Shown here in pieces: positions 23,458 through 37,349 of a stretch of DNA of 64,000 bases. The stretch lies in NCBI RefSeq assembly GCF_021917145.1, contig NC_061061.1, positions 15,577,484 to 15,641,483 of the forward strand. The letters run 5' to 3'. This stretch comes from Hypomesus transpacificus. Its lineage: Eukaryota > Chordata > Actinopteri > Osmeriformes > Osmeridae. How positions within the stretch are numbered: position 1 is the first letter of the stretch; each line of letters starts with the position of its first letter. Made by a program: the position numbers and the translations under genes. The notes under the pieces are model-generated. The model worked only from the letters and a program-made list of their open reading frames with translations. It ran no database searches and had not been told where the DNA came from.

Positions 23458-26282
23458 GCTGACATGCATGTAGAGATCTGATGAAGTACAAAAATATGTC
23501 TTTTATACAAACGTGTTTTAATTTCTGTACAATTACCTAGTTTTGTATTTAGATGCCCATATCCAACCAAGCAGCAACACATTTATCCCGCTGGCTTTCA
23601 AAAATTACACCACTATATCTTGTCATACACCATTAGCCATTTTCCAGTTGAAATATTGAGCAAATCCAATACATGATTACAGTGAAGATACCATTTCCCC
23701 ATTTTAGAATGATGGTGAAAAATAAGTTTTAGAAGGAGAAAGTTTGCATTGAACATCTCATCCTGTTATAAAAAAAAAAGAAAAAAAAAAGGGCTTTCTT
23801 GCTGTAGGATTTCCATTTAGACACAAATAAACTATTCTTCAGTCTAATGTTTGTCTCAGGAGAATTGTGACACTCCTTGCAAGTTAAGAGTCATGCAAAA
23901 TGATTTAAAAAGTGCTTGACATCATGCACTGCAGTCCACCTATGCAGGAGTTAACTCTTCCTAAACATCAAACCGACAAATCCAACTGCTAACATGAACA
24001 CTTATGATGGGAGAGATAATACATTAATACGTCAAGGGATATCTAATATCAACCTACAAGCCTTTATTCAATGGTGTAGCTATACAGTACTCTGCCTCAA
24101 AGCGTCAGACATTTGCCACGGATCACAACTTACTATGACATCAGTGAAGACCATAGTTTTCACAAAAACCTTTTCAGATGAACAGCTTACACTACCAACT
24201 ACAATACCGCTTTATTACCCAAAATTCACATTGCCGTGGGAACAAGCTAACAATTTCTCTACGATTTTCTTCCAAACGCAGTGGCTATCAACTTTCTTAC
24301 ACATGTCTCTTTACTCTGTGTTGACCACTAGGTATTAGGATGACCACCAGGTGGCAGCACACTGGTTTGGGCACTATTGTATGCCCAGAGCAGTCATGAT
24401 GGTGCTTATTTACATACTGACTAGAGAGGAAGCTGTTATGGGTCAGTGTTATAATGCAGACTTTAAATCATAATATGCTACGCTTGTCTTTTGTAAAAAA
24501 TAGAACTATGCAGAGTCAGTATCCTTATTAGTGTAGCTTAATCAACCACAAGCTTGTGGAAATGGCAAAACAGGAAACAATACAGACATCAAGACTTCTG
24601 AAAGGGAAGAAACAGTGATGGCTGAAGATGCAAAGTAAACTATTGAAACTCAACACTTCTTGTTAAAGCTATGATAGCACAGATACAGATGTCTGAAAAG
24701 TAAATGTCTAAACAAGTGAATAAATAATCAAGATATGAAATTGAGAAGAAAAATACAATTTACAACAAGAGACAGAAATGGTTCAAATCCTCTAATGACG
24801 TAATCTGATTTGATATTACTAGATGGAGATATAAGCATGAGTATTGCAGATTGCCATAAGCAAGGGCAAGCTTTAGTGTATAGGTGGTTCATAATGTCAC
24901 TGGTTTTTAGGTGAGGAATTATTTTGGTATAGATGTAAATGCACTTATACCCAAGACCTAACCAACTACCCATTCAGACTACATTATGCTTTCCTGAATA
25001 AATATGACATACTTTTTCAGTTACCACCAATCATCATCATACAACTCTCCTATAATGGTAAAATAATACATTGGATAGAATTGTAAGTAAAGCTAAATGT
25101 AATTGGAGACTGATGCTCACAAGGATTCCAATGACCTGTGAACATAAGGGATGACCATCTCACATAGCAATGACATTTGGTTCAGTCCATCTCTTTCTCT
25201 TATAGATGCCTGCCCTTGTTTTCACAGTGTCTACCAGCGAGGCAAGCTAAATAACAAGACTGTAGGATAGCTTAAATGTGTGACCTGGCAAGGCTCAGCA
25301 TGCATCTACAGAATAGAAATCTATCAAATACACTTGTCCCACACTGATCTGAGGAGTAATGAGGAGGTGTAATACCTAGAAGTCCTTTGATTCTGCCTGA
25401 AGGGAAGAATTTTGTAATGCTTGTTTTTTTGCTTGTTTTTTGGCCAAATGGCTAAGGACTGTTTTTTGAAAGTAAAATAATGTATATCATGACTTTTGTG
25501 ATGGTCTCACACTAGCTGCCTAAATGCTAGAGAGTATTTCTTTAGGGAAAGCAAAGCAAAAAGAAATGCAAGGTAAAAATATCAAAGGTTGCTGGTAGAC
25601 AAACTTTTGCTAGCATATTCAACATGGATAAAAAGCATAAAATGCTACTTATTATTCATTAATAGAAGGGAACAAGCTTATTCATGCGATGAGGCCAACC
25701 CACTGATGCATAGTAGTGCTTTTTGTCTACAATGGCATCACACTACCCCGGTAACTCATCTCGTTGTCCTCTAAAAACATGGACCTTGGTAAAAAAAAAA
25801 AAAAAAAAAGAGATGGAGAGAGGTAGACTTGAAGATGTAGTTACAGACGGGATCATTCGTGATCATTTTGGTTACAAGGAGACTGAAGAGGGTGAACAGG
25901 GCAGACCCGTGGAGGAGTGTCCACAATCAGGCGATCTCGGAGTAGAGTCAATGTTACCAGGTGGACCGTGGAGGAGGAAGGCTGCTACATGAGGGCGGGC
26001 CCTGTATTGCTTGGGTGGACCAGAATGGTTGGGGATTGGAGTGTAGTCAGGTGGGGGTGTATGCCGAAGTCTCAGTAGAACAGGTTCACGGTTAATGGTT
26101 CACTGTTCATCCATGCCTCTTTGATGGGTGTTTTGTGGAGACCCATGTAAGACTGTGCGCCCTCGAACCGTAGATGAGAGCAACAAGAACTGCAAGTTAG
26201 CTTTGTGGATGTCCTCCTCCGGTCTGCTCCCATGGAATCCTCCACTCCAAGGGGGGGGGGACCAAAGGGTGGGCTGGGGTGT

Positions 26283-29200
26283 CTACTTTCGGAGAAAACG
26301 CTGTGCCAGGAGGGCAGCATCCAAGGGGCTGACGGGCTGGGCGTCGTGACCCAGGCGGCGTACGGGGGGGATGCCGCCGCCAAACTGCCGCTTACTTAGG
26401 AAGCTCTTGGCCTCGTGAATAGTGTTTTTCTCCTCCGCCAGCATCAGCTGCTGACGCATGTAGTTTTCAAACTCATACTGGGAGGACTCCTCGGTGACCT
26501 TCACCTGGGAGGACACACAAACCGCACTGGACGCTAAGCATCAGGCTACACGTAACTATCGGGGAAACTAAGTTCCATGAACTTCTGCCTAGGTTATCTG
26601 AGTAGATAACCTAGGCTGATGATTTCAACAAATTGAGAAAGTGAGGCTTTTAATTTGTATTTTAGAGTCACTGCACCTTACCTCCTGGAGATGCTCTGGG
26701 TGGTTGACCTGATCATCAATATCTGGTACCACTTGGAGAGGACCGCTCAAAGACGACACAGACTGCCTGTAACACAAACAGTAGAAGGTAGTCATTTGGG
26801 GAGGTCAGAGGGGTTTGGCAGTTGACATGTAACTTATTTTTGTACTATTTTATAGCAACTTTTAGTCAAACTAATTAATAGATATCCCAGCTATTGAACA
26901 CCAGGGCAAAAGAAAATGTAAACAAAAAACTATTTATTTATTTATTACGTAGTTTATTACCTTAAACTCTATGCACCTTTCTCACTTGTAATACAACTAG
27001 TACACAACAAGTATGGCAATAACTAAGTGGTTTGAGCATTTTGACTGCAGTTCAAGAGATCCCAGGTTCAAATTCCCCACTGTAAGTTGCTTTTGGATAA
27101 AAGCATCTACTAAATAAATAAATGACATGACATCAACTACAGGTAGGAGGACCCTGATTTGCTGCTCTGGTAACTACACTAACTTGGAAGCAGAAATGCT
27201 CCAGTAATACTGCACTTACATTTATTAATTTAGCAGATGCTTTTATCCAAAGCGACTTCCAAGAGAGAGCCTTACCTACGACCTATGCACAAAAGTGCAT
27301 AGGTCAATGATCACAAACAACGAGATAGCCCCCCAAAAATTGCGGGTAACCAAAACATGAAGCATAAATTGTGAAAAGCAAATAAGTGCCAATAGGAGGA
27401 AACCATAAGAGCATGTAGCTAAACAAATTACACATTAAACAACATGAACCTCAAAAGTGCAAGAGTGTACCTGAAGGAAAGAAAGCAACAATAATATAAT
27501 ATACAGCGAGAACACCAAGAGGCACTGTACTGACCAGGAGGCAATGATGCTGCTGAGGGACTCTAGCACCTCCCCTGCAGTGAGCCTCTGCTGGGGATCC
27601 AGCACCAACAGCTTACGAATCAAACACACCGTGCTCTCAGATACACGGCCGTCCCTGGGAAGGTACAGGGAGCGTGTTCGTTTGATACGGTTTCAAGTAT
27701 TATTGTGCAAAAAGGAACAGTCACATACCAAATCAACCAAACACTTGACCTATTTAGCGTGTACATTCAACGGTTCTAGTGCAAAGGTCCTTCCTGTTGG
27801 TGCAACACCGCGGCAACAACTTTTGACTTCACATTCAAACACATTTCATCTAAATTGAGCCTGTGATGTAATCAAAAAGTACAAGGCTGATTGATCAGGG
27901 TGATGATGAGAAGGGTTGATTGGTCAGGGTGATGATGGGAGGGGCTGATCTACTCACTCTGGGACTGAGTACTCGGCAGCCTTGATTTTGCGGAAGAGCT
28001 CCTGAGGTATGCTGTCATAGAAGGGGAACTGGCCGTACAGCATGGTGAACAGCACGACTCCCAGAGCCCACATGTCACTGGGTTTACCGCGGTATGGCCG
28101 ACCTGCAGACAGATGGGGCAGGGGGACACGTGGATGACATCACCGCTTTACCAACAGCCAACGTGTGTGGGTGGTGGTACCATCACTGTGCTTCATTAAA
28201 AAAAACATCAACAACTGACATGAAAGGGTGAAGCAGATTAATCTCATGCATGGAATAAATTATTAACAAGGCGAGAATACAAATCACAGCACAACTCTAT
28301 CAACGACTATGAAGCAATTCCTGCCCTTAAACCCCTGAAATCTGTGGTCATGTGAGCTGGTATGGATTCATTAGGTCATCAGGTTTTTTTTCTTATTTTG
28401 TATATTGTTTTTATTATGTGTTATTGTAGAAACGCCCATTCAGGGACAGGAGTTGAAAATTAGCTCTTGCTATAAACTCTATGTGCATCACATCAGCTAC
28501 AAACTTTAGTCTGTAGCTATGTTTAACTGCATTTGTCCCTGTCAAATAAATGTAATAAATAAAATAAATAAATGAAAATTCAGCTGGTGGAGAGACGGCT
28601 CTATTTGACAAGGGATAGTGCTGTAACATCAGAGCCCCTTCCCTGGTTCTCTTTTCATCCACCCATGAGGCGATTATGGAAAACATGCGACACACACGGG
28701 AGGGTGAGGGGGGGGGGGGGGGGGGGGGGGTGTGACAGGAGTACCTTCCCCCTAGTGAGTCATCAGTGAGTCATCGATGCGCCGTTTCATTATAGGCTTG
28801 TCATGTTGTTGTGATTTATGGATGGTTCTTTACGCCTGTCTTTTGTGATGTGCTGAGATAAGGTGAACTAACACCATAGAGAAAGTCTCTTTTCTTCTCA
28901 GGAACTGCCAATCGGCTTTGAATACCATGAGGTTAATAATTCATATTAATGGAGTTGGGAGGTTATGAACGAAATGTGGTTTGCAACGCAATACATTAGA
29001 TTGTTTGAAATGGATGGAAACAAACATTTGCACTTAGCAGTTAGTTAGTTCTTGTGATCCAACCCTGGTCCTGGGGAGACCCCATGCACGTTGTCGATGT
29101 TTACCTCTTTCAACACACCGGATTCAAATGAATGGGTTATCAGGCTTCTGCAGAGCTTGACGGCAGCCCATTCATTTGAATCAGGTGTGCTGGGCAGGAC

Positions 29201-30005
29201 AGGGGTCCCAAAGGACCAGAGTTGAGAAACACTGTTATGCAGTACTGTAACTGAGACGTTATTGTAAGACTGTAGGATTTGTAAGATTATTGCACAGTAG
29301 CATTACTTTTAGTTTGCCAGCCATTAATTAGCTAGCTAAGAAAGTAAATACAGACCACTCATTGACTAGGACCACCAAAATAATGCAGAACTATGCACTA
29401 CTGATCCTTGATCTTTGCACATTGCTTTGAACAAAAGCATTGGCTAAATGAAAGGAAAATGTCAAATGTTTGCAAAGAAAACACGAAGACATCTGGAACT
29501 CCTCAGTGAGTCATCCTTCTTACGACAACAGAAAACGAAAGGAATGATGATCAAATCAATAAGGAAATGCTTTGCCACGGAAATCACTCCAGGATTGTGA
29601 AATATTCGCTGTGCTTATTGACCAAGAAATCAAACATTGTGTCGCTGCCAAACATTACGCAAGCTTCCTGAATGAGGCCCAGTTTCCCAGCTGGTCTCAG
29701 ATGAACGTGGTTCACCTTCAACAGAAGCTGCCTCTCTTACCTCAGAATTCCCAAGACAACACAAGAGATTAGGACCAGACCACAGTTAGCACTTGCACAC
29801 TTGTTAAAAAGATCAACACGGGATTTTGATGATTTAAATCACCCGTTTGCTAAATGTCTTGATTGAGAGAAAAGGATAAACAGATATAGGTCTGTTAGTA
29901 GTAAATGGGGTAAGAACAGGGTCAATGACAAGGCGATTCTTTTGTATTGACTTTTTTTTTTTTTGCCTATAGAGCTGAGTTTGGAGACAACAAAGAACAT
30001 TGAGG

Positions 30006-30044
<39 letters not shown>

Positions 30045-32008
30045 GTTTGAGCACTTCTCTTCTTACCGCTCAGTACGTCTGGGCTGATGTAGGCAGGACT
30101 TCCTCTCTGGTCCTTCAGGAGGTCCTCCTCACTCACCAGGTGTTTTCCCAGGCAGAAGTTGGTGATGGTAATGCGGTGAGTCCTACAATGAAGACACACA
30201 CAATGAGGGAAAGAGATCTGTGTTTACATCGCAAAAACCTGTGACAGCGGGGGGTAGCCCCACAGAAGGCCGACTTGTTCTGAAAATGTCTGGACATACC
30301 AGAGCAGGAACCAGATGAGGAACAACCAGTGCCTATCATAGCCCTTTAATGGGGACTGTTTGGTCACCATCCTCATCATCAAAAGGCACATTTAAAACAC
30401 CGCAAGTAGATTTGGACTCTGAACTCAGACCAGACACGGTGGCGCTGAAAGTCTGAAGATAAACCCCTGTTGCTGGGGCCATCACACATTGGTTTCTTTG
30501 GAAACTAGACTGATCAGATTTTTGTTTTCTCTTTGCTTGAGTCATCAGAGGTAAACAAGCTTTGTTGGCATGGTAGGGACGCTATAATACAGGCTTTTCA
30601 AATCTATAGAACACAGAGAGAGAGAGAGATCGAGAGAGAGGGAAAGAAAGAAAATAAAAAAGCTGCAATCATGACAAACATATGAGTCAACCTGTGGCTT
30701 GGGATCATTGGTTTGTATGAGTCATTCTGCTAAGCAATGGTTCACTAAAGAAAAAGGAAAAACCCTACCACTTTAAAATGCACCCACATGCTGACTTTCG
30801 CACTAGTTCATGTACTTGTAGACGGGTACCCAGTTCCGGACTGAGAAGCTGGACTGCATCACGTTTTCACCCACATCCCCTTTATCTGTAAGGAAGGAGG
30901 TTAACATCTTCCCCAGACGTCTCACTTTCACACGCTGTGGACTTCTTCCCTCTCACTCCACAAAGCTCAACTAAACACATCCATGCCTAAATATCGCCTT
31001 GCTTCCAATATCTATGTAAATTTAGACAACACATTTTTTATATATATTTTTTTTCCTTAAGTCTGATAATGTGCTCCTGTTGTTGAAAATGATTCGTGAG
31101 CGCGAGTTTCCCCTCACACAGTGGCCCTCTGATTCACACAATGACAAGACAGGAAAACACAGTGAGCGCTTCAAAGGCTCTCTAGATAAAAGCTCCTTTA
31201 TGAAGGGCTCTTTCTTTTGTGCTCAAGCATCACGACCGGAGCTGCTATTCCTGCACCATTGCCACGGCGGAGTTGGCGGTGATGCTGACTGCGTGTTTGC
31301 CTCATGAGAGGTGGTTCCCTAAGGACTAACCAGACCACACCATGGCTACTTCCTGGTCACGTGACCCTGGGAGACAGGAAACCAGAAACCTCAACATCCC
31401 CCCCATGACCCCCCTCTTCAGCATTTCCTGCTCAAAATAAACTTGCTGATGAGAAATGGGGTTGAAGACAGGGCATCCTTTGCATGGAGTAAGCCCAAGG
31501 AAATACTCATACAAAAAATACAGCTAATTTTTCAGTTCAATATTTCATCAGATCAAAAGAGTGCCCCTGGGTTGAGATTAATTTGATTTGGAGAGGAAAA
31601 GAGCAATGTGATCATATGACGTTAGGCTGGAAGGCCTCATCGATTAAAGTTTCATGGATTAGCTCATGCACAACCACTGCCTGTCGATATGAATTAAATC
31701 ACACAAGGTCAAAATGCTATGAACACTAACGCAGGTATTAGCAGGTCACTTCTTATATTCATATTTCAATAAAGAAACCCCATTTCAGGCTCAATCTACA
31801 CCCTTGAATGCCCAGAAAGTATTTAGTCAATCCAAACAATGCAGGCAGTTGGGTTGGGAGGGATTCTGTGAGGTGAGAGTTTAAAACATGCGAGCTAATC
31901 TTCAACCCAGTGGAAAAAATTAGATGCCTCATTGGAGGCTGCTGATGAATGTAAACTGACACAGAGACTTCACGACTAGCACGCACCATTAACACCCAGG
32001 TGTGTGTA

Positions 32009-32044
<36 letters not shown>

Positions 32045-35000
32045 CTCACAAAAGCATGCCAAGTCAAGCTTACAATCCACTCTCCAATGGAAAAACAACA
32101 AAGAGCCCTTGCTGTCCGTCTACAATATTCACTTTTTGCATTAACAGTACCAGAATCTGATAGCAAGAGCCCAAACTTTAATGACGTTACTGTTGTCAAT
32201 TTGCTGCACCGGCCTGAAGGAAGACCTTTACTAGCATAATGGGCTACTTGAAAAGCACTATGCAGAGTGCGGCCATCCTCCCTTTGGCTGCATGTAGCCT
32301 GCTCCTCCCCTGTGCTGTCAATGCAGACACATTCAGGGAGTAGGAAAACACGGAGGAGGACGAAGGCAAGAGAAAGGGAAACAAAGACAGTCAGACAAAA
32401 AGGAACAGTAGCATGTGAAAAACTGATGGGAGAAAAAAATAAAATAATAAAAAGAAAGGAGACAGCAGAGGGAGGGAGTGAGGTAAAGAAGGAGTGAGGG
32501 AAGGAGAGGGTAAATAGAGGGCTACGAATGTGACGTGCGTGGCCGTGTGAGTCAGCCTTGAGCTATGAGGCCTTTGGCAGCCCTCTCCTTTGTCTCCAGC
32601 TGGGACGGAGTGTTCCTCTCGTCTGACCCCCCCCCCCCCCTCCCCCCCCCACTCCTCCAAACACACTCCTGTTTCATCACCACTCCTGCTGCAGAAAACA
32701 CCGATGCTTGGAACTCAGCAAGTGCCTGTGCGCCTGTACGTAAGGGTGCAGAAGCAGCCAGGGGAGAGGGCTGACATTTAGATGTATGGTCTCTCACACA
32801 CAGATGATATGCGATGTGAGTGAATGAGTTGAGCTGTAGGATAAGAGCCTGATTTTACACACTCGTGTCTGATATGTGTATGGCTGCTTGGCAGAGATTG
32901 CGTTTGCCTGCGTAGGAGGAGACTGGAGATTACTCATTCACTGCTTTTCATCCGGTATATGAATAGGCGTGTTTGTTGTGGGGTCCAGAGGGGTGTTTTT
33001 CCACTGTTTACCAACATGCACAGTGTGCACACATATAAATCGAAGGAGCAACAGAAGTTCCCATAGTACAACGTATACATTTGTACTGTCTGCAGTAAAA
33101 GGGTCACAGTAAATGGTTTTATCCCATTGCCAGTGAATATCTAGGCCCCAACTCAGGTGAAAGCATGGTTGGTTGAAATCAATTCTTTCTGGGTTTCCAG
33201 AAGCTTTGAGCTCGCGTCTCCCATCGTCTTCGCAGCACGCATGCACGGCGTTTGGAGAAGGCTTTACGGACAAGGAGCTCAGCATTCTCTCTCCCAAGCC
33301 TGATCTGATTCCGGTGACCCGAGGTGCACTTTGTTTGGGGGATTTTGTGTTCCCCCCCCCCCTCCCCTCCCACAGAGAAGAAAGCAGGGACTGGTTCCTC
33401 TCTTTACCTTGCATTTGGTTTCTGTCTCCCTGCCACAACAATCTGACCACAAGGAATGACTCACCAACACTTACTTGACAAGAGAGACAGAGAAAAAGAG
33501 AGGGAGACTTGGGGGCGGGACGAGCTGTGGGCAGAGATGGCTTGTCTGCGATGCAGATTACTTAACCCCTGGTGTGGGTTTAGGGGCAGTTGCTCACCAG
33601 ATACATGCCAAAAGGTCCGGCCCCCTCACCTCCTGTAACTTTCTTTTCGCATTTTGCACGGCTGGGTACAGTGAACGAGACAGCAGACGCTTACCGTTTA
33701 TTCAGCACCATGTTGCCCAGCTTCAGATCTCTGTGCACAATGTTTTTCTGAAGGTGGAGGAGGGAAAAGGGCAGAGAAAAGATTGCAATCAGGCAGCATG
33801 AACTGGAAGAAAAATAATACCATAATAAAAACAACTTGGGAGTGGCACCCCTATGACTCATCCACAGAACTATACAAGTCAAAATATTATTATTATTTCG
33901 GTCTAGCTGTGAGTACATGACACAACGGAACTATAAAGTTAGTTTGTTCACCAGTAAATATGTAGGCGTTTTAAGGGTGTGCGACTTGCATAAGGATTTT
34001 CATCACTTGTCTGAACCTGCCAAATCACTCTAATGATCTTGACTAAAAAACAATCTTCAGAAGCAATATCACTGTGTGTTATTGGATCTCTAGGTGACAT
34101 TGCACTCAGGCCTGTGACAAATCAAATGTTCGAAAGCATGCTTCATAGTTCAGTCTAGAAATGTACTTCCACTTCTGCACAATTAACTCCTATTGCATTC
34201 TTGTTATGGCAAGGCCAGCAAACAAAGAGCACTTCTATTCCTGTTTGATGCTAGACAAATAATTGCTTGAATAATTTGTTCAACTCATTTGTAAAAAAAG
34301 AAGAAAAAAAAAAAAAAACAGATTTGTATATCAGCTTAGAGTACCACATAGCTACGGTTCCAATGCACAGAGGGTAATATAATACCTTGTGCAGGGCCTC
34401 CACCACTCGGACCACGTCATAGAAGATGACGATGGCTTCGCGCTCACTCAGTCTCTTTTCTTTGATGACATAATGCTGCAGGTTGATGAGGTCGGCTGTT
34501 TTGTCGCTGAAGTCGTGGGCGCACAGGCAATCCAGCACCAGGCAGATCCGCTTCTTCATCTTTCGCACCTTGTTAGACTCCAGATCTTCCACGATCTCAT
34601 ACGCCCGGTCCTAGAACGTAAGGAATATGTAAGGATACATTAGGCACACATATAATAATATACACTCTCCAAACACTTCAATCTGGTAAAATTGTCAAAT
34701 TTATTGTGATAATGGGAGCTAAAGTCTAAGCCATACAGGATGCATATCCACAACCCCATAAACAAACAAAAAAAAAAAAAATTGATCCTCAGCCTCACTC
34801 CCCCCTCAGCTCTACATTGATTGCTGTATTGGTCTGTGAGAGTGTTTAGAGACGGCTGGGCCTCCAAGAGATTCATTATTAACTGGTTCTCCTCTACGAG
34901 TGGAGATGCACTATAATAACCCAATCAATACTGCAAGCTTGAATGAATCAAGGCTCAATGCTGCTATTCTAGGAACACAAATCCAAGAGAACAGGGGAGG

Positions 35001-37016
35001 ATGTGAAAGAGAGAGGCAGATGGAACAATAACAACGTTACAAGAAATGATAGGAAAAGTGGGGGTGGTGGGAGGTGAGTCACAATGAATGGAGGCTGTGA
35101 GAAGAACAGATCTGGCACCTTCCATCATTTACACAATACAGCCCTGGAAGTATACGATGGGTACTTTGTCAAATTAATACAAAAAAAGGCCTGTCTGAAG
35201 TCCGGGAGGCAGATTTGATGCAAATAGTTAAGTCACGTGACCCGCCGACAGTGAAACAATGTCAATATGGATAGAGAGAGAGTGTGTGTATTTACCTGGA
35301 ACAGGCCGTGATGGTGCACTACCCCATCCTGGTTGTGGAGCAGGGAGAGAAGAGAGTACTCTGTGTGCAGCAGCATCTTTCCCTGCCTCTCCTCCTGGGT
35401 CTCCCCTGCCGCGTCCCCAGCCCTCTCCTCCAGCGTTAGGATCTACAGGACAAACAACACGAGTCAGGGATCCCCGTTAGGAGGACAGAGGTCGCTACCC
35501 CCAAGAGAACCAAAACAAGTCTCTGGGAGAGAACGCCGAAAACCGCCGAAAACCGCTCACGGCTTGCATGGACGACTAAAACCGTTTCCTGTGGACATGC
35601 GTTAGTGGCTCTTATAAGGGTGTCTGTTGAAACAAAGGGGACTTACAAAACGCTTGCAGCTTTGCCACATAAACCGACATGTATTACTAAACGTGCCTGT
35701 CGGACATTGAGGAGTTGCGCCCCTGTGGGTGGGGAAATACTACCCCACCAAGGGGGCTGATGAGTACCAGGTGGGAGACTGCCTGTTGCCCTTTCTCCTC
35801 CTAGGCACCCTCATGTCAAATTGATTCTTGGATTGCCCCTATAAACAAATAGTCTCTGCAGTTTACCATCAGCCCCTCTGCTCAAACAGGGTCATAAAAC
35901 AAACACCGAAAAAGATGTCTGTTTAGGTCAAAGATTTGAATGGCTGTTGGGACACAAGCTATTGTTGTTTGGTTTGTCAACTGTGGGTTGACTGGGGTCA
36001 AATTGCGGATATTTTCCACAACAAATTAAAACAGTTATGCACAGCGGTAGCGGAGTGTGTCATGTCCTCACCTTTAGCTGGTAGAAGTCATCTGTGCTGT
36101 CTTTCCTGGCCAGACATTGAACTATGCTGGGCACGGGTGAGTTTCCCAGACGAGGCCCTGCAGCAAGAGGCGAGAACAGCTGCATGAACAAAAGGTATGG
36201 GGAAGGGGAATGTGCTTCTGCAGCAAAGCTAACAGACGATGCAGTGTGTGCAAGCACTCATTACCCATTAGCACCTTTAAGATAAACACTTGCTTAAGCA
36301 CACTACATTCTGTAGAGGTGTTGGTGGATTTGAGAATTTGAAGAGATTTCCTTTTTTTAAGACAAAGAGGACAAACGACCACTAAGCCTAGATATGGAGC
36401 TTTCTACCCCATTTCAAGTGGCTCTGAAATAAAATTCTTAACATTCCTGCCTCACGCACAGGTTCGCCCCCTCCCAGCTCCCCCTAGATTTCTGTGTGCA
36501 CACACACACTAACCGTCACCTTTCCATATACTTAGATTGTTTTTATTGTTGCTTGTTTTTCTACAGGTACACTTGCACTCATAGCGGTTCAAGTTGTTTA
36601 ATTGTAACTTGTTTAACTACATGCTCTTATGGTTCTTCCCTTTGGTACTTATTTTGGTTGTTCACAATATGTGTTTCATGTTTTGGCTACTCGCAATGTT
36701 TTTGTGGCTATCTTATTGTTATCATCAGTGACCTATGCACTTTGTAAAGCTCTCTCTTGGAAGTCGCTTTGGATAAAAACATCTGCTAAATGAATAAATG
36801 TAAATATACTTCATATAGACATAATGGCAAGACACATACTATTCGAGTCCCCCCCCACTCATGCACTGACTAAAAGCCAGGACGTTCTTTTCTCCTACCG
36901 AGGACAAACGGCCCAGCTCTCTTGGCGTTGCTGCCAGATATCCCAGGACACAGGAGCTTGCTGGCCCTTCCTGAGGTCTCTCCAGGCCCCTTCTCCGCAG
37001 AGCGCCGCTTAGACAT
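26283..37016 (-). CDS. stk40: stk40, serine/threonine kinase 40 (pseudokinase)
   Basis: Tribbles-related scaffold implicated in COP1-dependent degradation and in differentiation signalling. Ten coding exons: 37016-36899, 36157-36072, 35442-35296, 34610-34386, 33747-33695, 30182-30067, 28102-27958, 27654-27535, 26766-26682 and 26504-26283. They total 1317 nt, or 438 residues (human 435). LGPRLGNSPVPSIVQCLARK replaces a canonical glycine-rich loop. VHRDLKLGNMVLNKR keeps the HRD and Asn, but TNFCLG stands where active kinases have DFG, as in the human pseudokinase. RGSPAYISPDVL and MWALGVVLFTMLYGQFPF mark the C-lobe. LQVVPDID near the C-terminus resembles a COP1-binding VP motif. The protein ends RFLRK. 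An acceptor lies just before the ATG exon. The intron between 28102 and 30067 contains a MITE, a 23-nt G-run and a 34-nt A-run. Confidence 0.96.
27025..27125 (+). mobile_element. Short degraded tRNA-like SINE
   Basis: Contains a box B-like CAGGTTCAAATTCC and the L2-like tail GTTGCTTTTGGATAAAAGCA with CTACTAAATAAATAAATG. It is much shorter than family A and lies in an stk40 intron. Confidence 0.5.
27215..27480 (-). mobile_element. SINE/LINE-tail element (family B)
   Basis: Minus-orientation copy sharing the L2-like tail and a body with AAGAGAGAGC, CTATGCAC, TTGCGGGTA and AAACCATAAGAGCATGTAG. It carries a perfect 11-bp hairpin, GACCTATGCAC separated by four A from GTGCATAGGTC. No clear tRNA head, so it may be a truncated LINE 3' end. 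It ends close to the stk40 exon at 27535. Confidence 0.75.
28708..28730 (+). repeat. Homopolymer of 23 G
   Basis: An uninterrupted 23-base G run in an stk40 intron, preceded by AGGGTGAGG. It has quadruplex potential, and its true length is uncertain because such runs are error-prone. Confidence 0.85.
29057..29234. mobile_element. Palindromic MITE-like element
   Basis: The left arm has CCAACCCTGGTCCTGGGGAG and ATTCAAATGAATGGG. The right arm has their complements (CCCATTCATTTGAAT, GGACCAGAGTTGAG). This arrangement is typical of a hAT-like non-autonomous element common in fish. It is intronic to stk40. Confidence 0.7.
29952..30043 (+). repeat. T13 and A34 homopolymers flanking a short spacer
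   Basis: A T run (29952-29964) and a 34-base A run (30010-30043) form a potential hairpin. On the minus strand the A run is a U34 tract starting about 22 nt downstream of an stk40 donor (exon 30182-30067), a position where U-rich sequence can aid donor recognition. Confidence 0.8.
31999..32041 (+). repeat. TG microsatellite
   Basis: TGTGTATGTGAG followed by about 13 TG units, in an stk40 intron. Confidence 0.85.
36536..36805 (+). mobile_element. Family B element, plus orientation
   Basis: Matches the copies at 4416-4675 and 27215-27480: ACATGCTCTTATGGTT, GACCTATGCACTTTG, AGCTCTCTCTTGGAAGTCGC and the terminal ATGAATAAATGTAAAT. It lies in an stk40 intron, opposite to the gene. Confidence 0.75.
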
Positions 37017-37167
37017 GCTGGAGCTCTGTAGGGAAACACGGCAAAGCAAATAAGATTATGTTCAGATAAATATAGGCGACGGTGAGGAGGATCGACACGT
37101 GACCATGAGGTTAGGCTACCTCGCCTAACGGGCTGCTACGACGGATTTAAGGTCGCAGGCTGGACTA

Positions 37168-37349
37168 CATTTACATTTAGCAGACGCTCTTATCCAGAGC
37201 GACTTACAGTAAGTACAGGGACATTCACCTCGAGGCAAGTAGGGTGAGGTGCCTTGCCCAAGGACACAACATCATTTGGTGTGGCCGGGAATCGAACTGG
37301 CGACCTTCAGATTACTAGCCCTAGATTCCCTAACCGCTCAGCCACCTGA
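37168..37349 (-). mobile_element. tRNA-derived SINE (family A)
   Basis: Minus-orientation full-length copy with the AGCAGACGCTCTTATCCAGA tail and a head ending TAACCGCTCAGCCACCTGA on the plus strand. It lies 0.15 kb upstream of the stk40 ATG exon. Confidence 0.9.

Noticed and set aside
29952-30043. Processed pseudogene with a poly(A) tail
   Set aside because: The roughly 45 bp between the T and A runs has no coding or gene-like sequence.
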